Of a stretch of DNA of 64,000 nt, positions 1-11,200 are shown one piece after another (the first letter of the stretch is position 1; each line of letters begins with the position of its first letter). Location: the NCBI GenBank assembly GCA_004335835.1, contig RWJK01001984.1:62001-126000 (forward strand), written 5' to 3'. The stretch is from Scenedesmus sp. ARA3. Lineage: Eukaryota; Chlorophyta; Chlorophyceae; Sphaeropleales; Scenedesmaceae. Below the pieces are notes generated by a model that was given only the letters and a program-made list of their open reading frames with translations, was not told where the DNA came from and did no database searches. Both the position numbers and the translations under genes were made by a program.

Positions 1-1126
1 AGCAGCTGCACTTGTCTCTGCTTCTTGGTATCGGACGATGTAAATGGTGTTCAGCAGAAGAAAATACAGCAACCGCAGCAGAGTAACAGCGACAGCTTTA
101 GCGCCAGATGCAGCTGCTGCACCAGCGGCAGCAGCAGCAGAAGCTACACCAGCAAGTGCTACACATGCTCAGCCATGTAAAGCCTGTGTGTACTGTTGTG
201 AGTACAAGTAGTCAGGAATGCAATTTCAGCTACCGCTCACCCGCAAGCTGCTGCTCTCCGTTGTTCACTTGACCTTCCGCAAGCACACCTTCTCTAGATG
301 AGGCAAGGCAGAGCAGGCACACGAGCAACAAGAGGTTCGAGGATTCCATTTAGATCATTGTGGCTTGCACATGATCGAGGTCCGTCGCACACGGTGTCCA
401 GAGTGCTCACAGCGGGCTCGCGAGTGACAACGGAAGACAGCTCTGTCGCGGACCAGAAGTACCAGATCTCACAAGCATATCCTTGTGATGGCTTCAACTG
501 TAGTAACGGATGGTGGTCAAGCGGATCAAAACATGCTACGTGTTGTTGTCGGACGCCCTTGGCTTGCGTCACCTGTCATTATCTTGTTGTGAACTTTGAA
601 CTTCTTAAGGGATCACCGCAGACTTGCAAGAGCAAACGCAGAGTATGGCTGCAAAGTTCATCCAGCCAACTTGCTTGTTTCATGGCGCAGACCAGATGCT
701 GCCGTCACCCTGTCAGGTTGCACCATCATGCATGGCATGCTAGCCAGCAAACACTGTGCTGTGACAGCAGACCAGCAACACCCGCCCCATTGCAACGCAC
801 AATCATGCATGCCACACGTCAACGCAATATATTACAAACACGAAGAACTGTTTGGTGCGGCCCAGCCTTTGAGCCCGGTGAAGCCCGTTGGGTCTGAGCT
901 GTTCTTGACTACAGCTTGACCAGTTGCACCTCTGCGGCAACCGTCAAGTGGCCATGTTCCCGCCTCTGCGCCTTCACTTCTGCGCGCTACATGCTCAACT
1001 ATAAACAACAGGCCTTGCGCATGCACTTCTGGGTACAGACGGCTGCAAGGGGTCGACACAGAGGGACCTGCCATGTCACATGGCAGCAGTGCTGTCACAT
1101 CATCACGGTGAAGCTGCTGCCTGGCC
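1..1126. other. 3' flank of the nitrile hydratase gene, no gene recognised
   Basis: No reading frame here has a recognisable domain or a run of exons with matching splice phases. The stretch most likely holds the 3' untranslated region of the minus-strand gene that ends at 1127, followed by intergenic DNA. The open frames between 298 and 1412 are of shadow type, rich in Cys, Arg and His. Confidence 0.5.
832..836 (-). terminator. TGTAA polyadenylation signal candidate
   Basis: TTACA on the plus strand reads TGTAA on the minus strand, about 290 nt past the stop of the nitrile hydratase gene. TGTAA is the usual poly(A) signal of chlorophycean algae. The five-base motif is common by chance, so this is only a candidate. 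Confidence 0.35.
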
Positions 1127-4100
1127 TCATGCTGCTGCCTGCTGCCGCCGCGCCTCCAGCTCCTGCAGCTGCTGCGGCGTCAGCGCCGGCGCCACGCCAA
1201 TCATGCTGTCACGCGTCACCAGCTTGGCCAGCTGCAGCATGATGCGTGGCAGGGGCAGGGGTGGGAGTATAATTAAGATTAGGGGCACAGAAGAGGTGCA
1301 ACAACAAGAGGATCATGGTGATCACATGGCGTCAGCAGCAGAAGCAACAGCAGAAGCAGCAGCAGAAGCAGCACCACCAGCAGCAGTGACGGCTACCAAC
1401 AACTTGCGATGAAGAACCTGTTCAGCAATCAAGCACACCCATCCAGCTGCGCAGCTAGTCAAAACAGGTGTGCCACACAGCATAAACAGCAAGCTCGCTA
1501 AAAGCACCGTTGACTTGCGTGCAGCATATGGTGTACTGCGCTGTTGATGTGCGTGCAGCATATGGTGTGCCGCCCCACCTGCTCCTCGCTCCAGCCCTCA
1601 GTGCCGGCTGGGCGTGCAGGAATGACCATGTACCTGGCAGCAGCAGCAGCAGCAGCCGCAGCCGTACAGTGTAAGACTAGAACAACCTTGACCTCAGCAG
1701 CAAAGCACACATACAACCATGCTGTTGTGTGCCAGTGTTGCAAGCTATTGCCAGCCTGCAGAGCAGGAACTCGCATCCCGGAGCCGCATGTCTGTCAAGG
1801 GTGTCGACAGGACGTCCTGCACACATAACAGTGGCTGCAAAGTTGCACACATGGTCAGCATTGTACCCCGTCAACAAAAGTTAACACAATGCGGCCTCAC
1901 TGTGGAAGGCGTCAAAAGACAGGCATCAACAAGGAAACAAGCAGCACACAGTGCCCGCGTTACGCCCCAGCACTGTGTAGATCCACCGTAACAAATACCA
2001 ACAGGCTAGCCGCCCTGCTCTCACCTGAGGTCTGCTGTGCTGTCGTGCACGCGTATGGCTGTGCCTGGCACCAGTGTGGTGCCAAACTCTGCCAGCAGCC
2101 CGCGCGGGTCACGCACAGCACGCGCACGGTACGCCCTGCAGCAGCGCAGTGGTGGTTGCGAGGAAACTAACTGTCAGCTTTGTGCGTGCCACGTGAAAAG
2201 GTCAGACCTGGTGTTATAGTACCAGCACATCATCATCCTCCCCTCGCCCTCACCTGCCCCTGTACCAGTGCAGGATGATGCTCAGGCTGGAGAATATGTT
2301 GGGATGCAGAGTACAGTGCTCGCAGCAAGCACAGTCGCCGCACCAGTTGCTGGCTTGCTGCCTGTCTGCAAGTGTGCCATGTATAGCCCCCTGTACCATT
2401 GTGGGCTCATGCCCAGTATGCCTGCAGTGCTGTGCTTGCCAGCCACATCCGGTCAACAGAAACACAGCCGTGTAACTACAACACGGCTGCACTGCTGGCT
2501 GGCTGCCGCCCCTGCCCTCACCTGCCCCTGTACCAGTGCGGGCTCATGCCCAGGATGGAGCATAGCTTTGGGATGCAGAACACAGTGCTAACAGCAAAAC
2601 AATGTCAGTGTGCCGCCTCACCTGCCCCTGTACCAGTGTGGGCTCATGCCCAGGATGGAGATGGGGTAGCAGCTGCACAGCGTGCACACGATCAGGTTGT
2701 GCACCTTGCCTTCAACATTTTCAACAGCTGCAGCAGCAGTGCGACAGGGCGGCAGTGGGCGGCGCGGCAGCACATGCGTGCGGAGAGAGGCGACGCAATG
2801 GTGCTGAAAAGATTGCAGCCACATGCTGCCTGTGCCCTATGTTGTTGCGATGTTGATGATGGTGCATGGCGCAGGCCGGTTACGTGGGGCTTCAAATGAG
2901 AAAGTTCTTACGCGAAGCGCAGCTAACTGCGGCAGAGGATCAATTGGCCAACCTCAAAGACTGGCAGCGTTGGCTGAAGGCCCCAAACCTTACCTGTGAG
3001 GATGGTGCCACTCTTGGGCTGAGGCCCGGAGCCTGTAGGGGCTGGCGGTGGCGCTGCTGCTGCTGCTGAGCCTGGCTTAGGCGTGAAGTTGCTGGTGCTG
3101 ATGCCCATCTCTGCTGCTGCTGCCGACGTGTCCTGCAGGCAGCAAACAATGTGTGATGTCGGGCACGCTGCCTTGTCCTTTGCAAACCTGCTGGTTCAGA
3201 TGCAGATTGGCCAGAGCCCTGCCTGTGGCTGTGTATGTGCACCATGCATGCATGCTGTTTGTGCAGTACCGCGCGTGATATGAGGCCGACACAGACCCTC
3301 TGCCAGCACCCAGCAACCTACACCAACCTCGCCACGCACAATCTACACCAGCTGCCAAGCGCCGCACCCTAAAAGCGAATGCAACAACGCATCTAGCTGC
3401 ACGCACACTACTATATCACATGCTGGAGCACCACGGCGTAAGCCCTGCAACTCAGGCCTGACCCCTCAACAGCAGCCACACCTGCAGCAGCCGAGCCTTG
3501 AACTCAGGGTCCAGCCACGCGCGTGCCACCAGGCGCGGGCCCTCGCCCCGTGTGCCTCGAGCATCCATGGCCTCCACCTCGCTCCGCAGCTCCTGCAGCA
3601 GCAGCAGCAGCAGCAGCAGCAATCGGCAAGGGCACGAGGTAACACACACTTGCAAAAGACAGACAGCCGCTGCCCACCCGTAGATGCCGCGTAGGTGCAC
3701 TTAAGCTGCGGGGCAGCTGCTGACCTGCTTGGTCAGCAGCAGCGCTCTGTAAGCCCGCAGCACATCCTACAACTATTCAACATGCAGGTGACTGACCAAC
3801 TGCAACGAACCACACGCCACACGAATGAAGATATATACCTGCGGCGTGATGACTCCCTTTGCCAGCAGCAGCTTTTTGAGCGCCACGTAGGTTGTTGAGC
3901 CATCTGTCTCATCCCCCTCCAGCTCAACAGCCGCCTGCTCCACCTGGCAGTGGCAGCATCACAGTGCAGCACAACAGCAGCAAATAGCTAGGATGTCTTG
4001 GGGTTGTCAGGGTAGACAAGGCCTGCTTCTGTTGGTGACTGTGGTTGGTGGTGCGGGTGATGTTCGAGCACGCACGGTGTGCGCAAGGCGGCACCGACAT

Positions 4101-7100
4101 TGTGATCATGCTGTTGCTGCTGCTGCTGCTACTGCTGCTGCTGCTGCGCCTTCTGTGCCACCACAATGCCGCAACGCCAGCACACCACTCTAACTGCTGC
4201 TGGCTGCAACCCACCTTGCCTCGCGCCTCGTGCACGTGGTCCCCATGGTCAATCACACCCTCTTCATGATGGTGGTGGTTGTGGTGCTCGTGATGATGAT
4301 GGTGGTGATGGTGATGATGCTCGCCGTGCTCATGGCTGTGCCCGTGCTCGTGCTCATGTCCATGGCCATGTTCGTGTGCGTGTGCATGGCCCAGCTGCGC
4401 CTGCTGCGCCTCGCGTGCCGCCTTGCTGGCGTCCCGCTGCTGCTGCAGCTGCTCTTGGGTGGCCGGCTCCAGCCAGGGCTGGTACACCTCCACCTCCAGC
4501 GTGTCATTGGCGTCGCCTGTGTGTACGCAGAGCACAAATTCCCATCGGCTAAGAGCGTCTGCCGTGAGCGGAACTGCTGCCGGCGACGCAATAAAAAAGC
4601 GTTCATGTGGCGGCCGCACCCACGGCTTAAACAGTGCTGCGCAGGCTTCTGCTGTAAACCACATGCCCAGGACATGCCAAACTAATACAGTCATGCTAAA
4701 CAGGCGGCATGTGCAATGCGCTGCTGCAGCACAGCCCAGCAGCGCAAGCGTCGCAGCCGCAGCAGCTGGCTTACTCACCTTGGTACAGCTCCCACACGTC
4801 ACTCTGGTAGAACCGCACACTGCAAAAACGGCAGCAGCAGCAGCAGCAGGCATGTCATCAGCACGCATATCATCTTGAGCCTCATACATCATCTCGAACA
4901 TATACGCACATCGAAGACAGGTTCTGCGCACCACTGCTACCAGACGCTCAGCGGACTGCATGATGACTTCTGTGTTACCCTGGAAAAACATTCAAGCAAA
5001 AAAGCATGCACACAGGCATTTGCATACTCCCTAGCGCCCTGCAGCAAGCGCTCTCCTGCAGCCTGCTCACTCACCAGCGCAGCGGGTGCCCCAACTGCAA
5101 CCTTCCGACGCCCTTCTACACAAACAGACACGACTACACGAGACTCAACGCATGCCTGCACCCCCATATCCCCATCTTCCTTCAATTATTAATGTCCAGC
5201 ATGCACAATGCCTACAACTGCTTGCTACTACTTCGTACACAATAGATGTAATGGCCTGGTGAATTCAGTTTGACCTGCGCCTCACCGGTACAGCGGCTGG
5301 CGCGGCCCCTCCTCCCTGAAGGCCTTCAGCTCAGGGTTGCCAAACAGGCCCACACAGGGCCGCTCAATGACGCCCACCTGGCGGCAATGCAGCAGCATAC
5401 AGCAGTGGAACAAGCAGTTCAGCAACAGAGCCAGCACGACACAACAGGCCCGCACACGGGCGCTTAACGACGCCCACCTGGCGGGGTGTAATGCAGCACG
5501 ACGGAAAAAGCAGCAGGGCAGGGCATGTCAGCTTGGCTGGTGCTGGGGCGAGTGGCCGATTTGGTCACGCAGGCACTGACGCATGTTGCAGCGACCCCTG
5601 TACGTAATGCAGCTGCAGTTGTTGACTGCATCACTGCCATGCATCTGCACAAGTTCCATGTTTATTACTAGCGATGTGTTTCAGGCGTAACATGTGCAGC
5701 AGCAGCTTTGGTAGGCGGCAGATGGCAGTTGCGGTCAGCATTCACCTGCCCGAAGATGTAACCGGGTGTGCGCAGGTGGGGGCGGCGCCAGCGGATGGCG
5801 GCGTCCTCGGGCCTCACACGCACACAGTCGCCCTCATTGAACCTGCGCCACAGCACACGGCACAGAGCAGCACAGCACACTGTGGATTTCGCAGAAGCAC
5901 TTGTCTCCCGGTTTTTGGGGAGCCACATGACAGGCTCACTTAGCAGAGCAGGAAAAATCATGGACCAACACATCACATCACAGCACAGCATACAGTACAG
6001 CAAGCAAACAGTAGCTCAGCCTCCGCCACAGCCGCCACACAGCCAGGCAGCAGTCACTCAAGCCGCCATACAGCAGGCAGCACACGGCGGCAGGCACGGT
6101 GCCGACACTTTTGATCAACGCACACAGACAGGCCCACAGGCCCTCACAGCCGGCTGTGCTGGCAAACCACATTACAATGGCAGGTACTCGTCTGCACAAA
6201 CGACCTGCACACCGGCAGTTGCATAAGTGCGTGAGGCTTTGGCTAGCAGTAACAGTAAGTCCAGGCATCATGCTGTATGCGGCATGCTGTTGTTATGCAC
6301 ACAGCAGCTGCAGTACGCCTGGAACGCTGCTGCGCTGACGTGGCACCTACCTGGCGGTGTTGTCAAGTGTTGCTGGGTCGGGCCCCATTTGCGCGTCCAG
6401 CTCAGCATGTGTAAAAGTGCCCCGCTCAATGGCAATGGCTGCGCTGGCTGATGCCCACTTCTCATAGTAGCTCATGCTAGCGTAGCCTGTTTGTTTGCAG
6501 CGCAAAGGAGTAACAGTTGTTATGCACGAACACAGGTGAGCTTCAACAGTAAGCGTCACATACCACTGCATGCAAGTGATTGACAGTCCACTGCCTTTTC
6601 AAAGCTGCCAAGCAAACAGGGGCATCTAGTTCTGCCTTTGCTAGCGTGCATACAAAGCACAGAGGATTGCCACTTTAGGTTGCATATATGTCAGCTAACC
6701 CGCCCCACCTGGCAGTGCCTCTGTAGCCCGCCGCAGCTCATCCAGGCTCATGAGGCCCTTCTGCACCAGCAGCCTGCAGAACATCACAAGGCAATGCATT
6801 GCAGCAGCTTGTGGCAGGTGCACTAATGCAGCTGCTGGATGCAAGCACGCTGCTGCAGCACTGGCTGGCCTTGCATCCCATTGGAGACAAAGCACGGGGA
6901 TGATTGCTTGCAGGAATGCTGCAGAGTGATGCGGACGCTCAACGCGCGCTTGCGAGCCAGCAGCATAGTATCAGTTGTGACCCTGCCGCATGAACAGCCA
7001 CAAGGTTCAGCTAACAAAAAGGTGAAGCAGAAGGACTGGCTGGTACCAGGCCCTGCAGAATTCTAAGTACTTGCAGTCTCACCAGACCACGCCGTGGCAC

Positions 7101-7449
7101 TCGCGCTCCCATGCCTTCCAGGGGCGGTCACTCACGTCAATGGGGCCTGCAAGCAGACATAAATGAATTTGTGAGTTTGCATCCTGTTGACATACACAGC
7201 GAGCACCATGGTTGGACTACATGGCGGCATAGCAGGCATTCACATGCATCCCTGCATCCATCACAGCACACCAGCTATGTTGTGTTGATGGAACTGCCGT
7301 CATGCGTGCATGCAGGCACATCGTTGTCACCCTGAGGTGATGGGAGGGGCTGCATCCGTTGCAGTTGCACATTCACCGCAACCAGACAGCCTAGCCAGAG
7401 TACCTGGACGTAGTCCTCCCAAGTCATGTGGGCCGGTAGCTCGCTCCAT
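1127..7449 (-). CDS. Fused beta-alpha nitrile hydratase, cobalt type, His-rich linker
   Basis: Hydrates nitriles to amides. Fifteen exons read in phase from ATG 7449 to TGA 1127, giving 524 residues: 7404-7449, 7083-7146, 6709-6773, 6351-6486, 5746-5842, 5286-5377, 4779-4819, 4215-4516, 3839-3943, 3482-3592, 2994-3132, 2622-2727, 2025-2135, 1579-1633, 1127-1231. The beta part (about 1-205) has HDLGG near the start, LLVQKGLMSLDELRRA, SYYEKW, RTPGYIFG, GLFGNPEL and EVYQPWLEPA. The linker (about 206-281) has 30 His in 53 residues. The alpha part (282-524) has LVARAWLDPEFKARLL, the metal motif VCTLCSC at 413-419 (Thr marks the Co type), SPHWYRGR, AYRARAVRDPR, PARPAGTEGWSEEQ and TRDSMIGVA. A Pro/Ala/Gly-rich insert replaces part of the segment before the metal site. 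Beta-alpha fusion with a His-rich linker is known from the choanoflagellate Monosiga. The frame stays open upstream to 7785, so a longer Ala-rich N-terminus is possible. The related thiocyanate hydrolase is a less likely alternative. Confidence 0.95.
2249..2660 (-). repeat. Four copies of the exon 12 tail plus donor site
   Basis: The true exon end (2621-2660) encodes LGMSPHWYRG and the GTGAGG donor. A copy 100 bp further into the intron (2521-2560) differs at one base in 40. Degenerate copies lie at about 2387-2425 and 2249-2280. The first, second and last keep the donor sequence; the third has lost it. All sit in the intron after the active-site exon. Confidence 0.85.
2669..2689 (-). other. 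Nitrile hydratase metal-binding motif VCTLCSC
   Basis: These seven codons encode the Cys cluster that binds the non-corrin metal. In the family two of the cysteines are oxidised after translation to sulfenic and sulfinic acid. Thr in C-T-L-C-S-C is the cobalt form; iron enzymes have Ser there. Confidence 0.93.
3596..3619 (-). repeat. CTG array before a nitrile hydratase acceptor
   Basis: CAG repeats on the plus strand read as CTG on the sense strand. They run directly into the CTGCAG acceptor of the exon starting at 3592, in the place where a pyrimidine tract would be expected. Confidence 0.8.
4230..4388 (-). other. His-rich linker between beta and alpha domains
   Basis: Residues 224-276 of the fused nitrile hydratase contain 30 His, mostly as His-Glu, His-Gly and His-Ala pairs and one run of ten His. 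The segment lies inside one 302 bp exon whose flanks encode the beta C-terminus and the start of the alpha part, so it is translated. Metal binding is the natural inference, either for loading cobalt or for buffering it. Confidence 0.88.
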
Positions 7450-8011
7450 GCCTACAGCTGGTGCTGCTGCTGCTGCTGTTGCTGCTGCTGTTGCCGCTGC
7501 TGGTGTTGCTGCTGCTGCAGAGGCGGGCGGTGCGGTGTGCAGAGTATGCGACAACGGTGCGGAGAGTCTCAAATGGTTTCGTAGGATGCACCTGGCTGCC
7601 AACAACATGCTCAGCACATCTGCAAGCCACCGATCTGGTTCCGGTGATGCTGGCAATGGCTGGGATCTGAGCAGACGCCGGCACACAGAGCTGTAGCGTT
7701 CAACCGTCTCTATTACCTCTACTGCCAGTGCACTTAGCAGCCGACGGGCAATGTGTCCATCAGGGAGGGGTTTGGAAAAAAACACAGGACAACATGTTTG
7801 AAGGCAGGCAGGGCATCACCGCCCGAAGTCATTGCAACACGCAGGTTTACAGCATAGGAAACACGGTGTTAGAGCCCAGCCGGTGACGTACACGCATCTG
7901 TCGAAAGTCAAAACTCTTTGGCTGCTGCCCCGCCTGATCAAAAATGAATTCAAGTGTACAATGAGGCATACAGTTTTGGTAAATTTCCTATCTGTGGTCG
8001 TCTGACGGTCC
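7450..8011. promoter_or_regulatory. Shared divergent upstream region
   Basis: About 560 bp separate the start of the nitrile hydratase gene (leftward) from the first proposed exon of the reductase gene (rightward). I see no clear TATA box. A GCT/GTT repeat at about 7460-7518 would encode Ala and Thr in the nitrile hydratase frame if translation began further upstream. Confidence 0.4.
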
Positions 8012-8299
8012 ATGAACATAATGGCGCAGAGGCAGCACTGCGCAGCTGTCCTGTGCCGTCTGCAGTTGCACCTGATCACAATCGTAGCTTGCTGTAGCTT
8101 GGTTTGTGGAGTGCACGATCGTTCAGCAGCGTTCATAGGCTACACAGAGAAAGCAGGCTATGGGCACTGCCAGGACAAGCACCGCACCTGTGAGCATGAT
8201 GCCAGCGTCAACAAGTGCCTCACCGACCCTTACAATATGAGAAGAGTTTGTCCGTTCAGCTGCAACGTGGAGCCTTGCACGAATCCAGGCACATACCTG
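8012..8299 (+). other. Exon with signal peptide and ShKT domain
   Basis: The 96 codons give a hydrophobic leader (about residues 16-34) and a six-cysteine ShKT module (about 54-91), with the typical Cys-Asp start, Met-x(3)-Cys-Pro-x-Ser-Cys and final Cys. ShKT modules occur widely as accessory domains of secreted enzymes and do not by themselves mean a toxin. A GTGGGT donor at 8300 ends it in phase 0, which matches the reductase exon at 8588. Without that splice the frame stops at 8416, giving a 134-residue Cys-rich secreted protein. Confidence 0.7.
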
Positions 8300-11200
8300 G
8301 TGGGTACCAACTGCAACTGCTGCAACCGCAACTGCTGCAGCGCTTGCACCTGGCACCTGCGCTCATGTGTTGGCGTTCCAGCTGCAATAATTCGTGCAAT
8401 TGATGTGCCTGGCTGACTGCACCGTACAGATGCAGCAGTCTTGGTGCGGCAATTAGCAGCGACAACAGCACGCAGCATGTCTTCTGTACTGTAGGGTTTG
8501 TCTTGTGCCTGCAGCGTACAAGACTCCCCTCCCCTTCAGCACACAACTCGACACAAGCACGCATCTGCAACCATTTGATGCTTGCAGGAAAAGTTTGTGT
8601 TCAAGGGTCATGCCAGCAAGCGTGGCACGGAGCTGTATGCTGGCTCACTGTTGGGGTCAGTGGGCATAAACCACTTTCAGCGAGTGCAGTGGGGCCTCAA
8701 GAACATAACAGAGCCCGACAGTGAACGTGAGTGCAGTACAACGCACATGAGGGTATCATATTGCACTGCCGTGCGCCTGTAACGCGTAGTGCGCAGCAGT
8801 GGCACCAATGGACACTTGGTAGTAGCGATCACGCTTCTGTTCTGCGTAATCGAAGTGATGGGTTGGGTGGCAACAGCAAATCTGCATGCAAGCACTGCTG
8901 CAGCAGCAGCACAGCTAGCACGTTGCTATATCTGCAGCTGTGCTTCTGCAATTAAGAGTACCCCGTTGCTGCTGCTGCTGGTGCTGGTGCTGCTGCTGCT
9001 GCCATGTTTGCTGCAGCCATGAGTTTGAAGCTCAGCAGTTTGGGCCTGGGCACATACCTTGGGGCAGCTGATGATGCCACAGATGAGCAGGTGCTGTCCG
9101 CAGTGCTGTACAGCGCAACACGCGGCTGGAATGTTATCGACACAGGTGCGCTTGCAGGAGCACGAGGCTGCACAGAGACAGTCACAGCACAACAGAAGGA
9201 TGATAGCTGTAGCAGCTGTGTGCGCGTGTTTGTGTAGGGTGGCTGTCGCGCACAGGGTGAGCAGCAGCATCGCACAGCAGTGCGGTCGCCGTTGGAACTG
9301 CTAAGTGCATACAGGCAGGTGGGCACGCAGCATGACAGCTTAAACACTTGTACCGCTGGTGAGCGCTACTCCACTGCAACCGGCAGCAATTCAGCGTACT
9401 ACGAGCTGTTCATGCTTTGGTTGACCTGCATGTGACGCTTGCTTTGGGTTCAACGTGCAGCGCCAAACTACCGTGACGGCCGCGCTGAGGCCAGCATTGG
9501 GCGTGCGCTGTTGCTGCTGCTGGTGGGTAGCAAGGCGGAGGAGTTCCCCGAGGGCCGCGCTGAAGTAACACGCGATGCGCTGTTCATCTCCAGCAAGGCG
9601 GGCTTTCTGAACTCTGGTGAGCGGGCTTGTGGGAGCAGAGTGCAGCACCAGGGTGCGCTTGCAGGAATTTTGCAGGAAAGTGTTGCGTGCGTGTCTGAGC
9701 GCTGTGGGTCTGGCCGTGTGGGGTGCGAGGCTGCAGATGTATGAACCTGCAGCTGCAGCATTCCCTCATGTACCTGAATGACTGCGCTCCTGTGCAGTCG
9801 GCAGGGCTTTGTCCTTTGGTCAGCGCAAGCGTGCGCTAGGACGCTCACTTACTGCACGGCTGCCGGCCTTGGCTCACCACGCTGCCACGCCCTCCCCTGC
9901 CTGCCCTGCAGCCCTCAAGCAGCAGCTGTTGGAGCAGGGCGCAGCCAGCAGCACAGACCTCATGGCTGGCAGCCACTGCCTGTCGCGCGCGTGCATACGC
10001 GCATCTGTGAAAGCCTCACTGGCTGCGCTGCGGCTGGAGACGTTAGACCTGCTGTACCTGCACAACGCTGCTGAAGTGCAGCTGCTGGCGCGCGGCAGGG
10101 TGGGATTCATGGCGCTGCTAAAAGAAGCCTTCCAGGAGCTGGAGGCGCTGCGGCAAGAGGTGTGTGTCTGCAAATGTGCATGTGGGCATCAGTGGGCATG
10201 TGTGCATGTATGTGCTGAGCACTTTGAAGCTGGGGGCGCTGCGGCAAGAGGTGTGTGCGTGTGCATGCATGCATGCCGTGACCGCATGTATGCATACATG
10301 CACGTGCATATGTATGAACTCTGCTGCTGGGAATGGTGTTGGTGTGGTTGGTGCCTTGCATGGTGCACTGGCGGTGACGGGGGCGTTCCAGGAGCTGGAG
10401 GTGCTGCGGCAGGAGGTGCTTGGGTGGGTGGGTGCATGTGGGCGGGTGCATGTCCGCGGGCGGGCGGAGAAAATGTGCGCGCGCGTGTGCGTGCGCGCAC
10501 ATGGGCATGAGCATGGGGCCGTGCGTGGGCGCGCGCATGTGCGAGCGTGCGCATGCGCGTGTACAGCGTGCGTGCGCGTGCGCATGCGACTGGGTGTGCG
10601 TGTGCGCGTGCGCGCGGGTGTGTCCGCACGGGCGTGTGTGCGTGCGTGCGCATGTGTGCGCGGGCGTGTCTGCATGTGCGTATGTACGCACGCGCACATG
10701 AACGGGCGTGCACGCGCGCTCACGCACACGCACACGTGTGTGTGTGCGCGCGCGTGCACGCCCGTGCATATGCGCATGCGTGCGCGCGTGCGTGTGTGTG
10801 CGGGCATGCTCAGGCATGTGTACATGGGCGTGCGTGCGCGCGTGCGCGCGGACAGGTGTGGGCGTGCGCGTGTGCGTGCGGGTGCATTTGTGCGTGCGCG
10901 TCACATGTTCATGTGCAGGTGTGTATATGTGCTGCTGCTGTTGATGGTGGTTGTCGTGGTGCATCAGGTGCCTTGCAGGGTGTACCGGTAGTGTAGCACT
11001 CATCCTGATGGTATGCTGCAGTGCAGCGGCGGTTTCATAGTGTTGAGGGCGTCCTGTAAGTGCTTCAGTTGGCTGTTCCTTGGCTGTCCCAGGGCCTAAA
11101 CCACAAACCTTGTGGCACTATACAGTTGTCGTAGGGCAAACTTGTGGCATGCGTGATGTTGTCAGCATGGAAGCTGCATCTTTTGTAAGAGGGCCACATT

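Noticed and set aside
298..897. A 199-residue plus-strand frame near the window start.
   Set aside because: Composition resembles random translation, with no recognisable motif and no supporting exons.
3725..3746. A 22 bp nitrile hydratase mini-exon reading ALLLTKQ in one frame.
   Set aside because: It breaks the frame. Joining 3839-3943 directly to 3482-3592 keeps phase and gives the expected GVITPQELRSEVEAMDAR.
3924..4991. A 355-residue minus-strand open frame with a His-rich middle, as a single-exon gene.
   Set aside because: Only 4215-4516 of it is a nitrile hydratase exon. The rest is intron that happens to stay open, and the phases of the flanking exons require splicing.
7450..7785. 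An upstream Ala-rich extension of nitrile hydratase as the certain N-terminus.
   Set aside because: The frame is open but has no ATG in a better position. The Met at 7449 places HDLGG near the N-terminus as in known beta subunits. It is kept only as a possibility.
10107..11003. A 298-residue His/Thr/Arg-rich minus-strand frame.
   Set aside because: It is a by-product of the alternating GT/GC intron tract and runs antisense to a well-supported gene.
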